From Bacteroides sp. (GTDB lineage: Bacteria; Bacteroidota; Bacteroidia; Bacteroidales; Muribaculaceae): a stretch of 64,000 nt of DNA. Positions 45,178-54,678 of the stretch are shown one piece after another (the first letter of the stretch is position 1; the number at the start of each line of letters is the position of its first letter). Under the pieces are notes generated by a model, which was given only the letters and a program-made list of their open reading frames with translations, was not told the DNA's origin and ran no database searches. A program made the translations under genes and the position numbers. The stretch covers positions 464,115-528,114 of the forward strand of contig JAMPBJ010000001.1 in assembly GCA_023666835.1 (NCBI GenBank). The letters are read 5' to 3'.

Positions 45178-45720
45178 CTATTCGTTTAGAAACTCTATTT
45201 CGTCCATGATCTGACGGGCAGGCATCTTGGTCAGGGAGGCCTCACGGCTCAGCTCTTTTTCGGCTATGAATAGAATCTCAGTTGGGTGCGCTGTGATGTG
45301 ATGCCAAAGAATCCGCAGTGCGGCGTAGCGTGTGAGATCGGAGTTGCTATCAACAAGCGACATCGCTAAGTCATAGGCCGTTGGCATCTTCCTAATCAAT
45401 CTGTGCACAAGAATGTCGACAACCTCGGCGCAAGGCGATTGCTCGATCCATTCCCTTGCATCCATTGGTGTGAAACTGCATGGATCTATCAGCATCGGAG
45501 CAAGCAACATGCTTTCACGCGTCGATGTATTGCTCCATAGTTTGTCGGCAAGATCGCGATCGTAGCCCGTTGCATCAGCAATCTCCTGAATTTGTGGCAA
45601 AACCAGGCCGAAAATAATACGGAATGGTGATCCGTTGCGACGCATGGTGTCGGCAATAACACCGTTGCGCATAGCGAAAAATCGGCGTTTGATGCTTTGA
45701 AGTTGGTTGAATTCGGTCAT
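45178..45720 (-). CDS. Uncharacterised 180-residue protein, helical, HEAT-repeat-like
   Basis: I do not recognise this protein with certainty. It is predicted to be almost wholly helical, with repeats such as RLIRKMPTAYDLAMSLVDSN and YAALRILWHHITAHP that recall the HEAT-like fold of DNA alkylation repair (AlkD) proteins; the catalytic Trp/Asp pair of AlkD cannot be assigned. No signal peptide. The promoter's -7 box ends 7 nt before the ATG. It shares a divergent intergenic region with the LysM gene. Confidence 0.6.
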   Translation of the reverse strand: MTEFNQLQSIKRRFFAMRNGVIADTMRRNGSPFRIIFGLVLPQIQEIADATGYDRDLADKLWSNTSTRESMLLAPMLIDPCSFTPMDAREWIEQSPCAEVVDILVHRLIRKMPTAYDLAMSLVDSNSDLTRYAALRILWHHITAHPTEILFIAEKELSREASLTKMPARQIMDEIEFLNE

Positions 45721-45727
45721 TGCACCA

Positions 45728-45759
45728 CAAAATTACGAAATCAATGCCGAACCGCCAAG
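45728..45759 (-). promoter_or_regulatory. Promoter of the 180-residue protein, abutting the start codon
   Basis: On the minus strand CTTG, 20 nt, TAATTTTG (45728-45735). The ATG begins 7 nt after the box, so the mRNA would have 0-4 nt of leader. Confidence 0.65.
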
Positions 45760-45766
45760 CCTGCGA

Positions 45767-45798
45767 GTTGCATATCATGCCAAAATGACTTATCTTTG
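45767..45798 (+). promoter_or_regulatory. Promoter of the LysM protein gene
   Basis: GTTG (45767-45770), 20 nt, TATCTTTG (45791-45798). The leader to the ATG at 45828 is about 25 nt. Confidence 0.65.
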
Positions 45799-45827
45799 TG
45801 AGAAATTATGACTAACTTATAATTGAG

Positions 45828-47831
45828 ATGACACACCTGTTGAAGAAAGTAGCCGCCGCGATGTTTTGCTTTGCATCGTCGCTTTGGCTTATTGCAGGAG
45901 TAAATGAATTGCCTGTCAAGACCGTTAAGGGTAAGAAATACTACTACTATGAAGTGAAACAAAAAGAAACAATTTTTTCTTTGTGCCGTGATCTTGGAAT
46001 CACTCGCGATGAACTCATTCACTTCAACCCTTCGGTTAGGGATGGATTGAAGGCGTACCAAATTCTTTACTTTCCTGTCGATGAATTCATCGAACGCGAA
46101 ACCACTACATATATGGTTCGCAAAGATGAAACCGGGTATGGTATCAGTCGGCAGTTCGATATGGCACTCGACGAATTCTACGAACTCAATCCCGGAGCGA
46201 AAAACGGCTTGAAGGCCGGACAGCTCGTAAAGGTGTATGTAAAGTCGACTAAAGCGCCTTCTGAATCTGCTCCTGTAGCCAAAAGCGAGGGAGCCCCGAA
46301 ACCCGTGGTTGATAAAACCACTTCGGAAAAATCATCGGGCTCATACACCATAAAGCCCGGCGAAACTCTCTATCATATTGCATCCGAACATGGCTTGACT
46401 CTTCAACAGTTGCTTGACGCCAATCCGGATCTTAACCCCGAACGATATGTTGCCGGCCAAAAGATCATAATCCCCGGCAAATCAAAAGGTGGAGAGCCAA
46501 AATCGTCGGCCGATATGGCTGATGGTGGCAACGCCTATATCGTTAAAGATGGCGATACGTTCTATGGTATTGCCCGTCGTTTTGGCATCAGCGTGGAACA
46601 GTTGATGAATGCCAATCCTTCAATTGTAATCCTTCAGCCGGATATGAAGCTTGTGCTTCCCGAAGCATGTGCCGAATCGCAGCCGGATCCTTCTGTTGAG
46701 CCTGCCACACCCGCTGTTCCTGCCGCTCCTTCGGCTCCCTCCGTGCTTGCTTCGGAGTCTGATCAGGGTGTACCTCTGATCATTGCTGTTGCACTTCCCT
46801 TTACCGATACCAAAGCAAAATCGGCACGCAGCCAGCGAGCCATTGAATTCTATCGTGGTCTTGTGCTTGCTGTCGACAGCATGCGTTACAGAGGTGTACC
46901 CATCCGACTTTTTGCTTTCGACACCAAGGGCACTGATGAAGGCGCGAAAGCAATCATAAATGACACTCATTTTCGCGAGGCTAATCTGATAATCGCCCCC
47001 GATCAACAGTCGCAGATGGAACCCTTTATCGAATACGCTGCCGACAATCATGTCTATCTCATGAACCTGTATCAGATTAAAGATCAAAGCCAGAATCAGA
47101 ATGCCTATGTGATGAATGCCAACATCCCATCGATGAACGAAAAGGCAATCGAGTATTTCATGACCACCTATTCCGACATGACTCCCGTGTTTCTCAAGCG
47201 CAAGGGAGGAAAAGCAGACCAGGCTGACTTCGTGCAGAGCTTCAAGCAGGCTCTCGACGCAGCCAAAGTCAAATATCATGAAATAGAATTCGTCGACAAT
47301 CTTTCCGTGGCCACGCTCAACAAGTTGCCTCAGAATGCCAATTATGCATTTATCCCGGTAGCTTCTGATTCGGGTGAACTGCAGAAGCTTATCGATGCTG
47401 TGGTGAAATATCGAGAATCGAATGCCGCCACATCAAATGCCGCTCTGTGGGGCTATTCTCGGTGGCTGACATTGCGCAACGAGGAGATGGTCAAGAAACT
47501 CCACGATTCGAACACGATGGTGTTCTCGCGTTTCTATAACGTCTATAATGATCCGATGCAGGAGTCGCTCCAGGAAAAATTCTCCCATTGGTATGGATCG
47601 CGCGTCGCCAACAATATTCCTGCGCAGGGTACCTACGGATTCGATATCGGCATGTATCTGATCAGTGCTCTTAGCGCCAACAAGGGTGATTTCAGCAAGT
47701 TTACTCCCGCCTATGAGGGTATTCAAAATTCATTCAATTTTGTGCGTGTGCCCTCGGGAGGCTTCGTCAACAATGATATGTATATCATAAACTTTGCCCC
47801 CAACGGCATTACGAGCAGATTTAAAATTTAG
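45828..47831 (+). CDS. LysM repeat protein with a C-terminal periplasmic-binding-protein-like domain
   Basis: A 667-residue exported protein. After a signal peptide (about residues 1-24) come four LysM-type units near residues 38-83, 93-137, 170-216 and 236-280, two of them textbook (YTIKPGETLYHIASEHGL, YIVKDGDTFYGIARRFGI), separated by Ser/Pro linkers. A Pro/Ala-rich linker (about 285-310) leads to a 350-residue domain resembling type 1 periplasmic-binding proteins (PLIIAVALPF, NLIIAPDQQSQMEPFIEYA), as in LpoA/LppC. It likely binds peptidoglycan and senses or regulates wall synthesis; that is inference. The next gene encodes an outer-membrane barrel 29 bp away. Confidence 0.82.
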   Translation: MTHLLKKVAAAMFCFASSLWLIAGVNELPVKTVKGKKYYYYEVKQKETIFSLCRDLGITRDELIHFNPSVRDGLKAYQILYFPVDEFIERETTTYMVRKDETGYGISRQFDMALDEFYELNPGAKNGLKAGQLVKVYVKSTKAPSESAPVAKSEGAPKPVVDKTTSEKSSGSYTIKPGETLYHIASEHGLTLQQLLDANPDLNPERYVAGQKIIIPGKSKGGEPKSSADMADGGNAYIVKDGDTFYGIARRFGISVEQLMNANPSIVILQPDMKLVLPEACAESQPDPSVEPATPAVPAAPSAPSVLASESDQGVPLIIAVALPFTDTKAKSARSQRAIEFYRGLVLAVDSMRYRGVPIRLFAFDTKGTDEGAKAIINDTHFREANLIIAPDQQSQMEPFIEYAADNHVYLMNLYQIKDQSQNQNAYVMNANIPSMNEKAIEYFMTTYSDMTPVFLKRKGGKADQADFVQSFKQALDAAKVKYHEIEFVDNLSVATLNKLPQNANYAFIPVASDSGELQKLIDAVVKYRESNAATSNAALWGYSRWLTLRNEEMVKKLHDSNTMVFSRFYNVYNDPMQESLQEKFSHWYGSRVANNIPAQGTYGFDIGMYLISALSANKGDFSKFTPAYEGIQNSFNFVRVPSGGFVNNDMYIINFAPNGITSRFKI

Positions 47832-47860
47832 AGATTGTTTAACAGCTCATGCAATAAACC

Positions 47861-48550
47861 ATGCGATCACATCTTAGATATTTTCTTCTCATCATATCTG
47901 CCATTGCTTGTATCGGAGCAACTGCCCAGCGGGCCTACGAACCTAAATTTTCTATAGGCGGTAAGGCCGGTGTGACTTTCTCAAAAATGGCATTTACTCC
48001 CGGGGTTGAGCAATCGATGAATATGGGAACGACTTTCGGTGTGGCAGCACGATACACTGAGGAGAAATTTTTCGGACTGATCGCCGAATTGAAAATCGAA
48101 CAGCGCGGCTGGAAGGAGACGTTTGATGAAACCGCTTTCAATTTTAGCCGCACGTTGACATATATCCAGCTTCCTCTTCTGACCCACGTATATTTCGGAT
48201 CTGAAAAGGTTAGGGGATTCATCAATCTCGGGCCGTCAGTGGGCTATATGATAAGCAGCTCGGTAAGCTCCAATTTCGACTATATGAATCCGGCAACTGT
48301 GCCCGATTTTCCCATCGAAAACCGCCACGTCAACCAGATGTCGATGCCTGTCAAAAACAAGTTTGACTATGGTATACTCGGTGGTGCAGGCGTGGAGTTG
48401 ATTCTGAAGAAAAAACACTCCATACTGCTCGAAGGCCGATATTATTATGGCCTGGGCAACATTTTTTCAGCTAAAAAGAAAGATGAATTTTCCGCTTCGC
48501 GTGGCACCTCTATCGAAGTGACCATAGGCTATATGTTCCGAATAAAATGA
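47861..48550 (+). CDS. Outer-membrane beta-barrel protein (PorT/OMP_b-brl family)
   Basis: A 229-residue protein with a signal peptide (cleavage near ATA-QRA) and alternating amphipathic strands typical of an 8-stranded barrel: FSIGGKAGVTFSKM at the start, ILGGAGVELILKKKHSILLE and TIGYMFRIK at the end. It resembles PorT-like proteins of Bacteroidota. It probably shares a transcript with the LysM gene; the role is not known. Confidence 0.8.
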   Translation: MRSHLRYFLLIISAIACIGATAQRAYEPKFSIGGKAGVTFSKMAFTPGVEQSMNMGTTFGVAARYTEEKFFGLIAELKIEQRGWKETFDETAFNFSRTLTYIQLPLLTHVYFGSEKVRGFINLGPSVGYMISSSVSSNFDYMNPATVPDFPIENRHVNQMSMPVKNKFDYGILGGAGVELILKKKHSILLEGRYYYGLGNIFSAKKKDEFSASRGTSIEVTIGYMFRIK

Positions 48551-48569
48551 TGAATAATGTGTCGTGGTC

Positions 48570-49613
48570 TTATATGCCTATGTTGCCACGACAGGTGAGC
48601 ACTTTATAGACCAGATCGTATAGGAGATCCTGATCATTCATTCGACTGCCTACGCCTTTGCTTTTTGTATCGAATTCGCGAATTGCCGAGATGATTTCGA
48701 TTGTCATGCGGGCATTGTAGTTTCTTGCGCCTTTGTCGAATCGGGCCATGTGACTGTCCCATTTCACACCCGCTGCGGCCATGAGAGAACTTCTTGATTT
48801 GTCGCGGCAGAACTGCATGGCCAAAAGCGATGAGAAGAAACCAAACAGAGCAGCTGCGGTCAGAATCGATGGATTGTTTTTGGGATTGCTGCGGAAATAC
48901 TTGAGTATTCTGAACGCTTTGGGCGCATCGCGTCCGGCTATTGCATCGACAAACTCGTAGTTGTTATAGTCCTTGCTTATGCCGATATTTTGTTCGATGG
49001 ATTCGGGAGTGATCATTGCGCCGGGTCCAAGTATGAACGCGAGTTTCTCGATCTCGTTGTAGAGTTTTGCCATATCGAGTCCGATATAGTCGCGCAGCAT
49101 CGACATGGCTTTAGCCTCGATGTTGAGCTGATGGTCGCGTACGATCTGTTCGATAGCCGGACCAATCGACCGATCAGTGAGGCGTTTCGACTCGAAGAAT
49201 ACTCCTCCACATTCCTTGACACCGGCTATCAGATCCTTGCCCTTGGCTTTGTCGCCGCGGAAACAGATGACCAATACCGTTGACGGATTGGGATGTTTGC
49301 AATATGTGTGGATCTTGTTGATGATATCAGCACGCACGGCCTGCGCTTCTTTGAGAATCACGACCTGGCGATCAGACATCATCGGAAATCGCATGCAAGT
49401 GGCCACGACGGTTTCGGGTGTAATTTCCGGAGCATAAAGCGCATAATAATTGAAATCGCGCTCCTCGGCAGGCACAACGGCTTCGAAAGCTTCGGCCAGA
49501 CGGTCGATGAAGAAGCTTTCTTCACCACTTAAAATGTAGATGGGCGCGAACTGTCGCTTCTTTATTGATTGCAACAACTCGGCGTAAGTCTGTGTTTGTG
49601 CTTTTGTTGCCAT
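48570..49613 (-). CDS. holA: DNA polymerase III delta subunit
   Basis: A 347-residue clamp-loader subunit that opens the sliding clamp. It shows PIYILSGEESFFIDRL at the start, VVILKEAQA and LVICFRGDKAKGKD in the AAA-like part, and a helical C-terminal collar domain. It is divergent from the HsdR-N gene and convergent with the barrel gene (19-bp gap). Confidence 0.9.
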   Translation of the reverse strand: MATKAQTQTYAELLQSIKKRQFAPIYILSGEESFFIDRLAEAFEAVVPAEERDFNYYALYAPEITPETVVATCMRFPMMSDRQVVILKEAQAVRADIINKIHTYCKHPNPSTVLVICFRGDKAKGKDLIAGVKECGGVFFESKRLTDRSIGPAIEQIVRDHQLNIEAKAMSMLRDYIGLDMAKLYNEIEKLAFILGPGAMITPESIEQNIGISKDYNNYEFVDAIAGRDAPKAFRILKYFRSNPKNNPSILTAAALFGFFSSLLAMQFCRDKSRSSLMAAAGVKWDSHMARFDKGARNYNARMTIEIISAIREFDTKSKGVGSRMNDQDLLYDLVYKVLTCRGNIGI

Positions 49614-49637
49614 GATTCAATGAGGTGTGTCGATATG

Positions 49638-49676
49638 CAAAGATAGAAAAAATATCGATTCTTTTCACTATCTTTG
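49638..49676. promoter_or_regulatory. Face-to-face -7 boxes between holA and the HsdR-N gene
   Basis: TATCTTTG occurs on both strands, 49638-49645 (minus, towards holA) and 49669-49676 (plus, towards the HsdR-N gene), making a 9-bp inverted repeat CAAAGATAG/CTATCTTTG. Neither has a good TTTG at the right distance. Confidence 0.45.
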
Positions 49677-49735
49677 TCGACCGTAGCCCCAAAAATATTC
49701 TTACAGTGGCAAAGAAGCAAAGTGAACACAATCTG

Positions 49736-50194
49736 ATGGTCAGCCTCAACCTGCCAGTGGCAGACTTGAACCTGCGCCGCATTGATGATGGCGCGCCGGA
49801 AGTTTTCGACAGCCAGCGCCGACGGTGGGTAGCTCTCACTCCGGAGGAGTGGGTGCGCCAACATTTTGTGTCGATGCTCGTTAATGCACGGGGTTATATG
49901 GCAGGCCGAATTGCCAATGAGGTGACAATCACACTCAATGGTATGTCGCGTCGATGCGATTCAGTGGTCTACGATTCAAGCATGACCCCTTTAGTGATTG
50001 TGGAATATAAAGCGCCGGAAGTGAGGATCACTCAGGCCGTGTTTGACCAGATAGCCCGATATGCTTCGGTATTGAGAGCCCCATATTTGATGGTAAGCAA
50101 TGGGTTGACACACTATTGCTGCCATATCGACTACGACAGCATGCGTCTTGAATATCTGACAGATATTCCCTGCTATCAAGATTTGATTTCGTAG
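49736..50194 (+). CDS. Stand-alone HsdR N-terminal-type (PD-(D/E)XK) protein
   Basis: A 152-residue protein that matches the nuclease domain at the N-terminus of type I restriction HsdR subunits, without helicase or other parts. The active-site pattern is kept: CDSVVYD (Asp) and IVEYKAP (E-x-K), with an upstream helix EEWVRQHFV. No methylase or specificity gene is nearby, so it is not part of a restriction system here. An in-frame GTG at 49706 is an alternative start; I chose the ATG because it begins at the conserved region. It overlaps the Dabb gene by 19 bp at the 3' end. Confidence 0.75.
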   Translation: MVSLNLPVADLNLRRIDDGAPEVFDSQRRRWVALTPEEWVRQHFVSMLVNARGYMAGRIANEVTITLNGMSRRCDSVVYDSSMTPLVIVEYKAPEVRITQAVFDQIARYASVLRAPYLMVSNGLTHYCCHIDYDSMRLEYLTDIPCYQDLIS

Positions 50195-50475
50195 TCAACG
50201 CAAGCGCGGTCAGCCTTGTGGCCGGCAATGATTTGCACGGCTGCCACATGGGCCGGATGGACTGAGTATATTGCCACGTCTTCGAGTGTTTCAGCCATGG
50301 CGGTCAATACAAGATCCCACGACTCGGCGGGATTTTCGTTGATGCCTACTTCAATTGATTTCAGTTGTTCGATTTGCTCCGGAAGGGCCACAAGAGCATC
50401 GCGAAATGCTTCGGCAACGGTTCTGCGCTGGCTCGGTGTGCCGGTGAATTTAAAAGTAACTACGTGTTTTACCAT
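50176..50475 (-). CDS. Dabb (stress-responsive alpha/beta barrel) family protein
   Basis: A 99-residue protein opening MVKHVVTFKF, the hallmark of Dabb-domain proteins, which form small dimeric ferredoxin-like barrels. The later SVHPAHVAAVQIIAGHKADR also fits. The function of bacterial members is poorly defined. The ATG at 50475 (4 bp after the ABC-F stop) is preferred over 50490. Confidence 0.85.
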   Translation of the reverse strand: MVKHVVTFKFTGTPSQRRTVAEAFRDALVALPEQIEQLKSIEVGINENPAESWDLVLTAMAETLEDVAIYSVHPAHVAAVQIIAGHKADRACVDYEIKS

Positions 50476-50479
50476 CTTT

Positions 50480-52160
<1,681 letters not shown>

Positions 52161-52176
52161 ATGCCCGGCTTGTGGC

Positions 52177-54264
52177 TCATTCAGTTCGGTCGGCAGTAGT
52201 CTGATAGAAGGAAATCGCTCTTTTTATTTTCAGGCTGTCGGCTACGGTCAGAGGTGTCGATTCTGATTCAAACCGGTTCGAATGGTCGATGGTGTATTGT
52301 CGGATTCGTTTTCCGGGTGAAAGCACCGTCAGAATGTTATCGTCGATATAGCCCAAGTCCTGATATGTGGCCAGGAACGCACGTGGATGATACGTCGAAG
52401 AGAGTGCATTGCGTCCATAAATGAACGAATCGACCGGAATTCCTGTGAGCGATAATGCAGTGGGCATAAGGTCGATTTGCGACACGGTATAGTCTATCGC
52501 TTTCGGCTGAATCAGTGCCGGGGCATGGATCAGTGCCGGTATGTGATAATTTCTGACGGGTAGGTCGGTAGAACCGGCACTCGATGCGCAGTGGTCTGCT
52601 ACAATAATAAATATGGTGTTGTCAAACCATGGCTTGGTCGATGCGTCACGCATGAATTTGCCCAAGGCATAGTCGCTGTATTTGACGCCGCCCTCACGTA
52701 TTTTGGCATCGGCGGGAATGTCGATGCGGCCGTCGGGATATGTATAAGGGCGGTGATTGCTGATGGTCATCATATGGGCAAAAACAGGGGCGCCGTCAGT
52801 CGACGATTCGTCAAGTATATGGAGCAGTTTGTTGTATGCATCTTCGTCACACACGCCCCAAATGTTGCTGAAGGTGATTTCTGAGGGTTGGAAATTGTCA
52901 ATGTCGACCACATCGTAGCCTGCATTTCTGAAAAACGGGCCCATGTTGTCGAAATAACTCTTTCCTCCATAAAGGAAGATAGTCTTGTAGCCATTGGCCC
53001 GAAGCACTTCTCCCACACTCCCTTTGGGCTGACATTCCGGTCGTTTGATCAGACTTTGTCCGGCCGATGGTGGCAATGACAAGGTCAGTGCCTCAAGTCC
53101 TCTCACTGTGCGGTTGCCGCATGCTATCATGCGGTCGAATGCTATGCCGGTATTGTAGAGCGAATCGAGAGTCGGGGTCAGATTGCCGTCGTTGCCAAAA
53201 CGGTTCATGTAGTCAGCACTCATGCTTTCCATGGTGATCAGCACTATGTTTGGCATCTTCTGAAAGTTTACGCCAGTCGTGGGCAGGGCTATACTGTCGG
53301 TGGCTGTAGATGTTATATCCTTGATTATTTCGTTGGCTTCCTCAGTCGGGAGGGTAGGATAGAATTGATGAAAGTCGAGTCGATTTTTCAAGAATGCTTC
53401 GAAGAAACAACATGGGCCATTGGCTCGCAGCTCATTGTAATAGTTGTTCGATGATCTTTTCAGATTTGACAGTGCCATCATTGTCAATCCTGCTACACAT
53501 ACTGCCGCAACATATATTAATGTAACTTTAGCACGTGAATATTTCTCGTAAAGAACATTGCACGATTTGATCAACTTGCCAAACAGTAGCCATTCGGTGA
53601 CGGCAGCTACAGCCACAACCAGACATGCGAGAGGAATTATCGGGTAAGATTCCATGATATTACCGATCACTTCCTGAGTGTAGACAAGATAGTCGACGGC
53701 GATAAAGTTGTAGCGCACTTCAAACTCGTTCCAAAAGAAATATTCCGAAGTGGCGTTGAGATATATTATAAGAATGTATATGCCGATTATTATTGCCAGC
53801 CATGTACGTGTCCACGCCTGCCGTATGTTTGCGAGGTTCATTCGCAGGGCAAAGCTTGCAATCCAGTAGATCAGCACCCAACGAACCACGCGGGCAAGGC
53901 CGCGGTTGAAGTCCTGTAATGCAGGGCAAAACCAACCTAAATATATGAGGGCCATCAGCAAAAGGCCAAGAATGATCCACCCGAAGGGGGAGCGATATTT
54001 ACCATTGCCAACGGTGATGGTGAAAAAAAACAGTGGTAAAAGTGCCATAATGGCAAAAGCCGCATCGGCCAAAAAACCTGCTCCGAATGTGGCGGCATAT
54101 TGCAAAAAGGTCATGTCGAGATGACTCGGACCGGTAGTCGCTATAAGCACAATGCGTACAATGGCTTCGATAACTACCGTGAGCAAAACGAGTCGTAGAG
54201 ATAATCGGGTATAAAATTTAGAGGGGCTCAATTTGTGATTGATTTTGGTTGATTTTGATTTCAC
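52177..54264 (-). CDS. LTA-synthase-like membrane sulfatase-fold phosphotransferase
   Basis: A 695-residue membrane enzyme: about five TM helices in residues 20-265, then an extracytoplasmic sulfatase-type domain (about 335-660). Metal-site blocks are VLITMESMSADY (Glu), a candidate nucleophile Thr in CGNRTVRGLEALTLS, and the IVADHCASS metal-binding His. LtaS, OpgB and related enzymes move phosphoglycerol or phosphoethanolamine to glycans. In a Gram-negative the acceptor may be a periplasmic glycan or LPS; unknown. Confidence 0.85.
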   Translation of the reverse strand: MKSKSTKINHKLSPSKFYTRLSLRLVLLTVVIEAIVRIVLIATTGPSHLDMTFLQYAATFGAGFLADAAFAIMALLPLFFFTITVGNGKYRSPFGWIILGLLLMALIYLGWFCPALQDFNRGLARVVRWVLIYWIASFALRMNLANIRQAWTRTWLAIIIGIYILIIYLNATSEYFFWNEFEVRYNFIAVDYLVYTQEVIGNIMESYPIIPLACLVVAVAAVTEWLLFGKLIKSCNVLYEKYSRAKVTLIYVAAVCVAGLTMMALSNLKRSSNNYYNELRANGPCCFFEAFLKNRLDFHQFYPTLPTEEANEIIKDITSTATDSIALPTTGVNFQKMPNIVLITMESMSADYMNRFGNDGNLTPTLDSLYNTGIAFDRMIACGNRTVRGLEALTLSLPPSAGQSLIKRPECQPKGSVGEVLRANGYKTIFLYGGKSYFDNMGPFFRNAGYDVVDIDNFQPSEITFSNIWGVCDEDAYNKLLHILDESSTDGAPVFAHMMTISNHRPYTYPDGRIDIPADAKIREGGVKYSDYALGKFMRDASTKPWFDNTIFIIVADHCASSAGSTDLPVRNYHIPALIHAPALIQPKAIDYTVSQIDLMPTALSLTGIPVDSFIYGRNALSSTYHPRAFLATYQDLGYIDDNILTVLSPGKRIRQYTIDHSNRFESESTPLTVADSLKIKRAISFYQTTADRTE

Positions 54265-54275
54265 TGTTCAGGTCG

Positions 54276-54283
54276 CAAAGATA
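54276..54283 (-). promoter_or_regulatory. -7 box of the LTA-synthase-like gene
   Basis: TATCTTTG on the minus strand, 11 nt before the ATG. No clear -33 box; the leader would be only 5-8 nt. Confidence 0.4.
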
Positions 54284-54345
54284 GCTATTAAACCATACAA
54301 AATGATGCTAATCGTGAAAAATTGGCTGATAAAGTGAATAAAAAA

Positions 54346-54377
54346 GTTGCGGGAGTGCAAAAAAACACTTAAATTTG
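54346..54377 (+). promoter_or_regulatory. Promoter of rpmH
   Basis: GTTG (54346-54349), 20 nt, TAAATTTG (54370-54377). The leader is about 35 nt. Confidence 0.7.
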
Positions 54378-54418
54378 CAGTCCGAAAAGCGAATAAAAAC
54401 TAAAAACATAATACGGCA

Positions 54419-54574
54419 ATGAAAAGAACATTCCAACCTTCCAACAGAAAGAGAGTTAACAAGCACGGCTTCCGCGAAAGAATGTCGACAGCCGACGGTC
54501 GCAAGGTATTGGCTCGTCGTCGCGCTAAAGGTCGCGCACGTCTGACTGTCAGCGATTCCATCGCAAGCAAATAA
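54419..54574 (+). CDS. rpmH: Ribosomal protein L34
   Basis: A 51-residue, strongly basic ribosomal protein: [20 protein letters not shown], then [19 protein letters not shown]. The first 45 residues fit L34 throughout; the tail TVSDSIASK is a short extension. The usual neighbours rnpA and dnaA are absent; the gene stands alone with its own promoter and terminator. Confidence 0.97.
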   Translation: MKRTFQPSNRKRVNKHGFRERMSTADGRKVLARRRAKGRARLTVSDSIASK

Positions 54575-54621
54575 CAGCCGGCTTGCTCAGGCCATTGGCC
54601 ATAAAAATTATAAGGTGAAAC

Positions 54622-54663
54622 AAAATTAAAGTCGCTCCAAAACGGGGCGACTTAATTTTTTGT
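54622..54663. terminator. Bidirectional terminator between rpmH and ugd
   Basis: A 17-bp stem with one G-U pair, 54622-54638 with 54644-54660, and a 5-nt loop. T-runs occur on both strands, so it serves rpmH and the convergent ugd. Confidence 0.88.
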
Positions 54664-54678
54664 ATCTGTGTGCAGCAG

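Noticed and set aside
49736..50194. Restriction-modification locus
   Set aside because: Only the HsdR N-terminal domain is present, without helicase, methylase or specificity genes.
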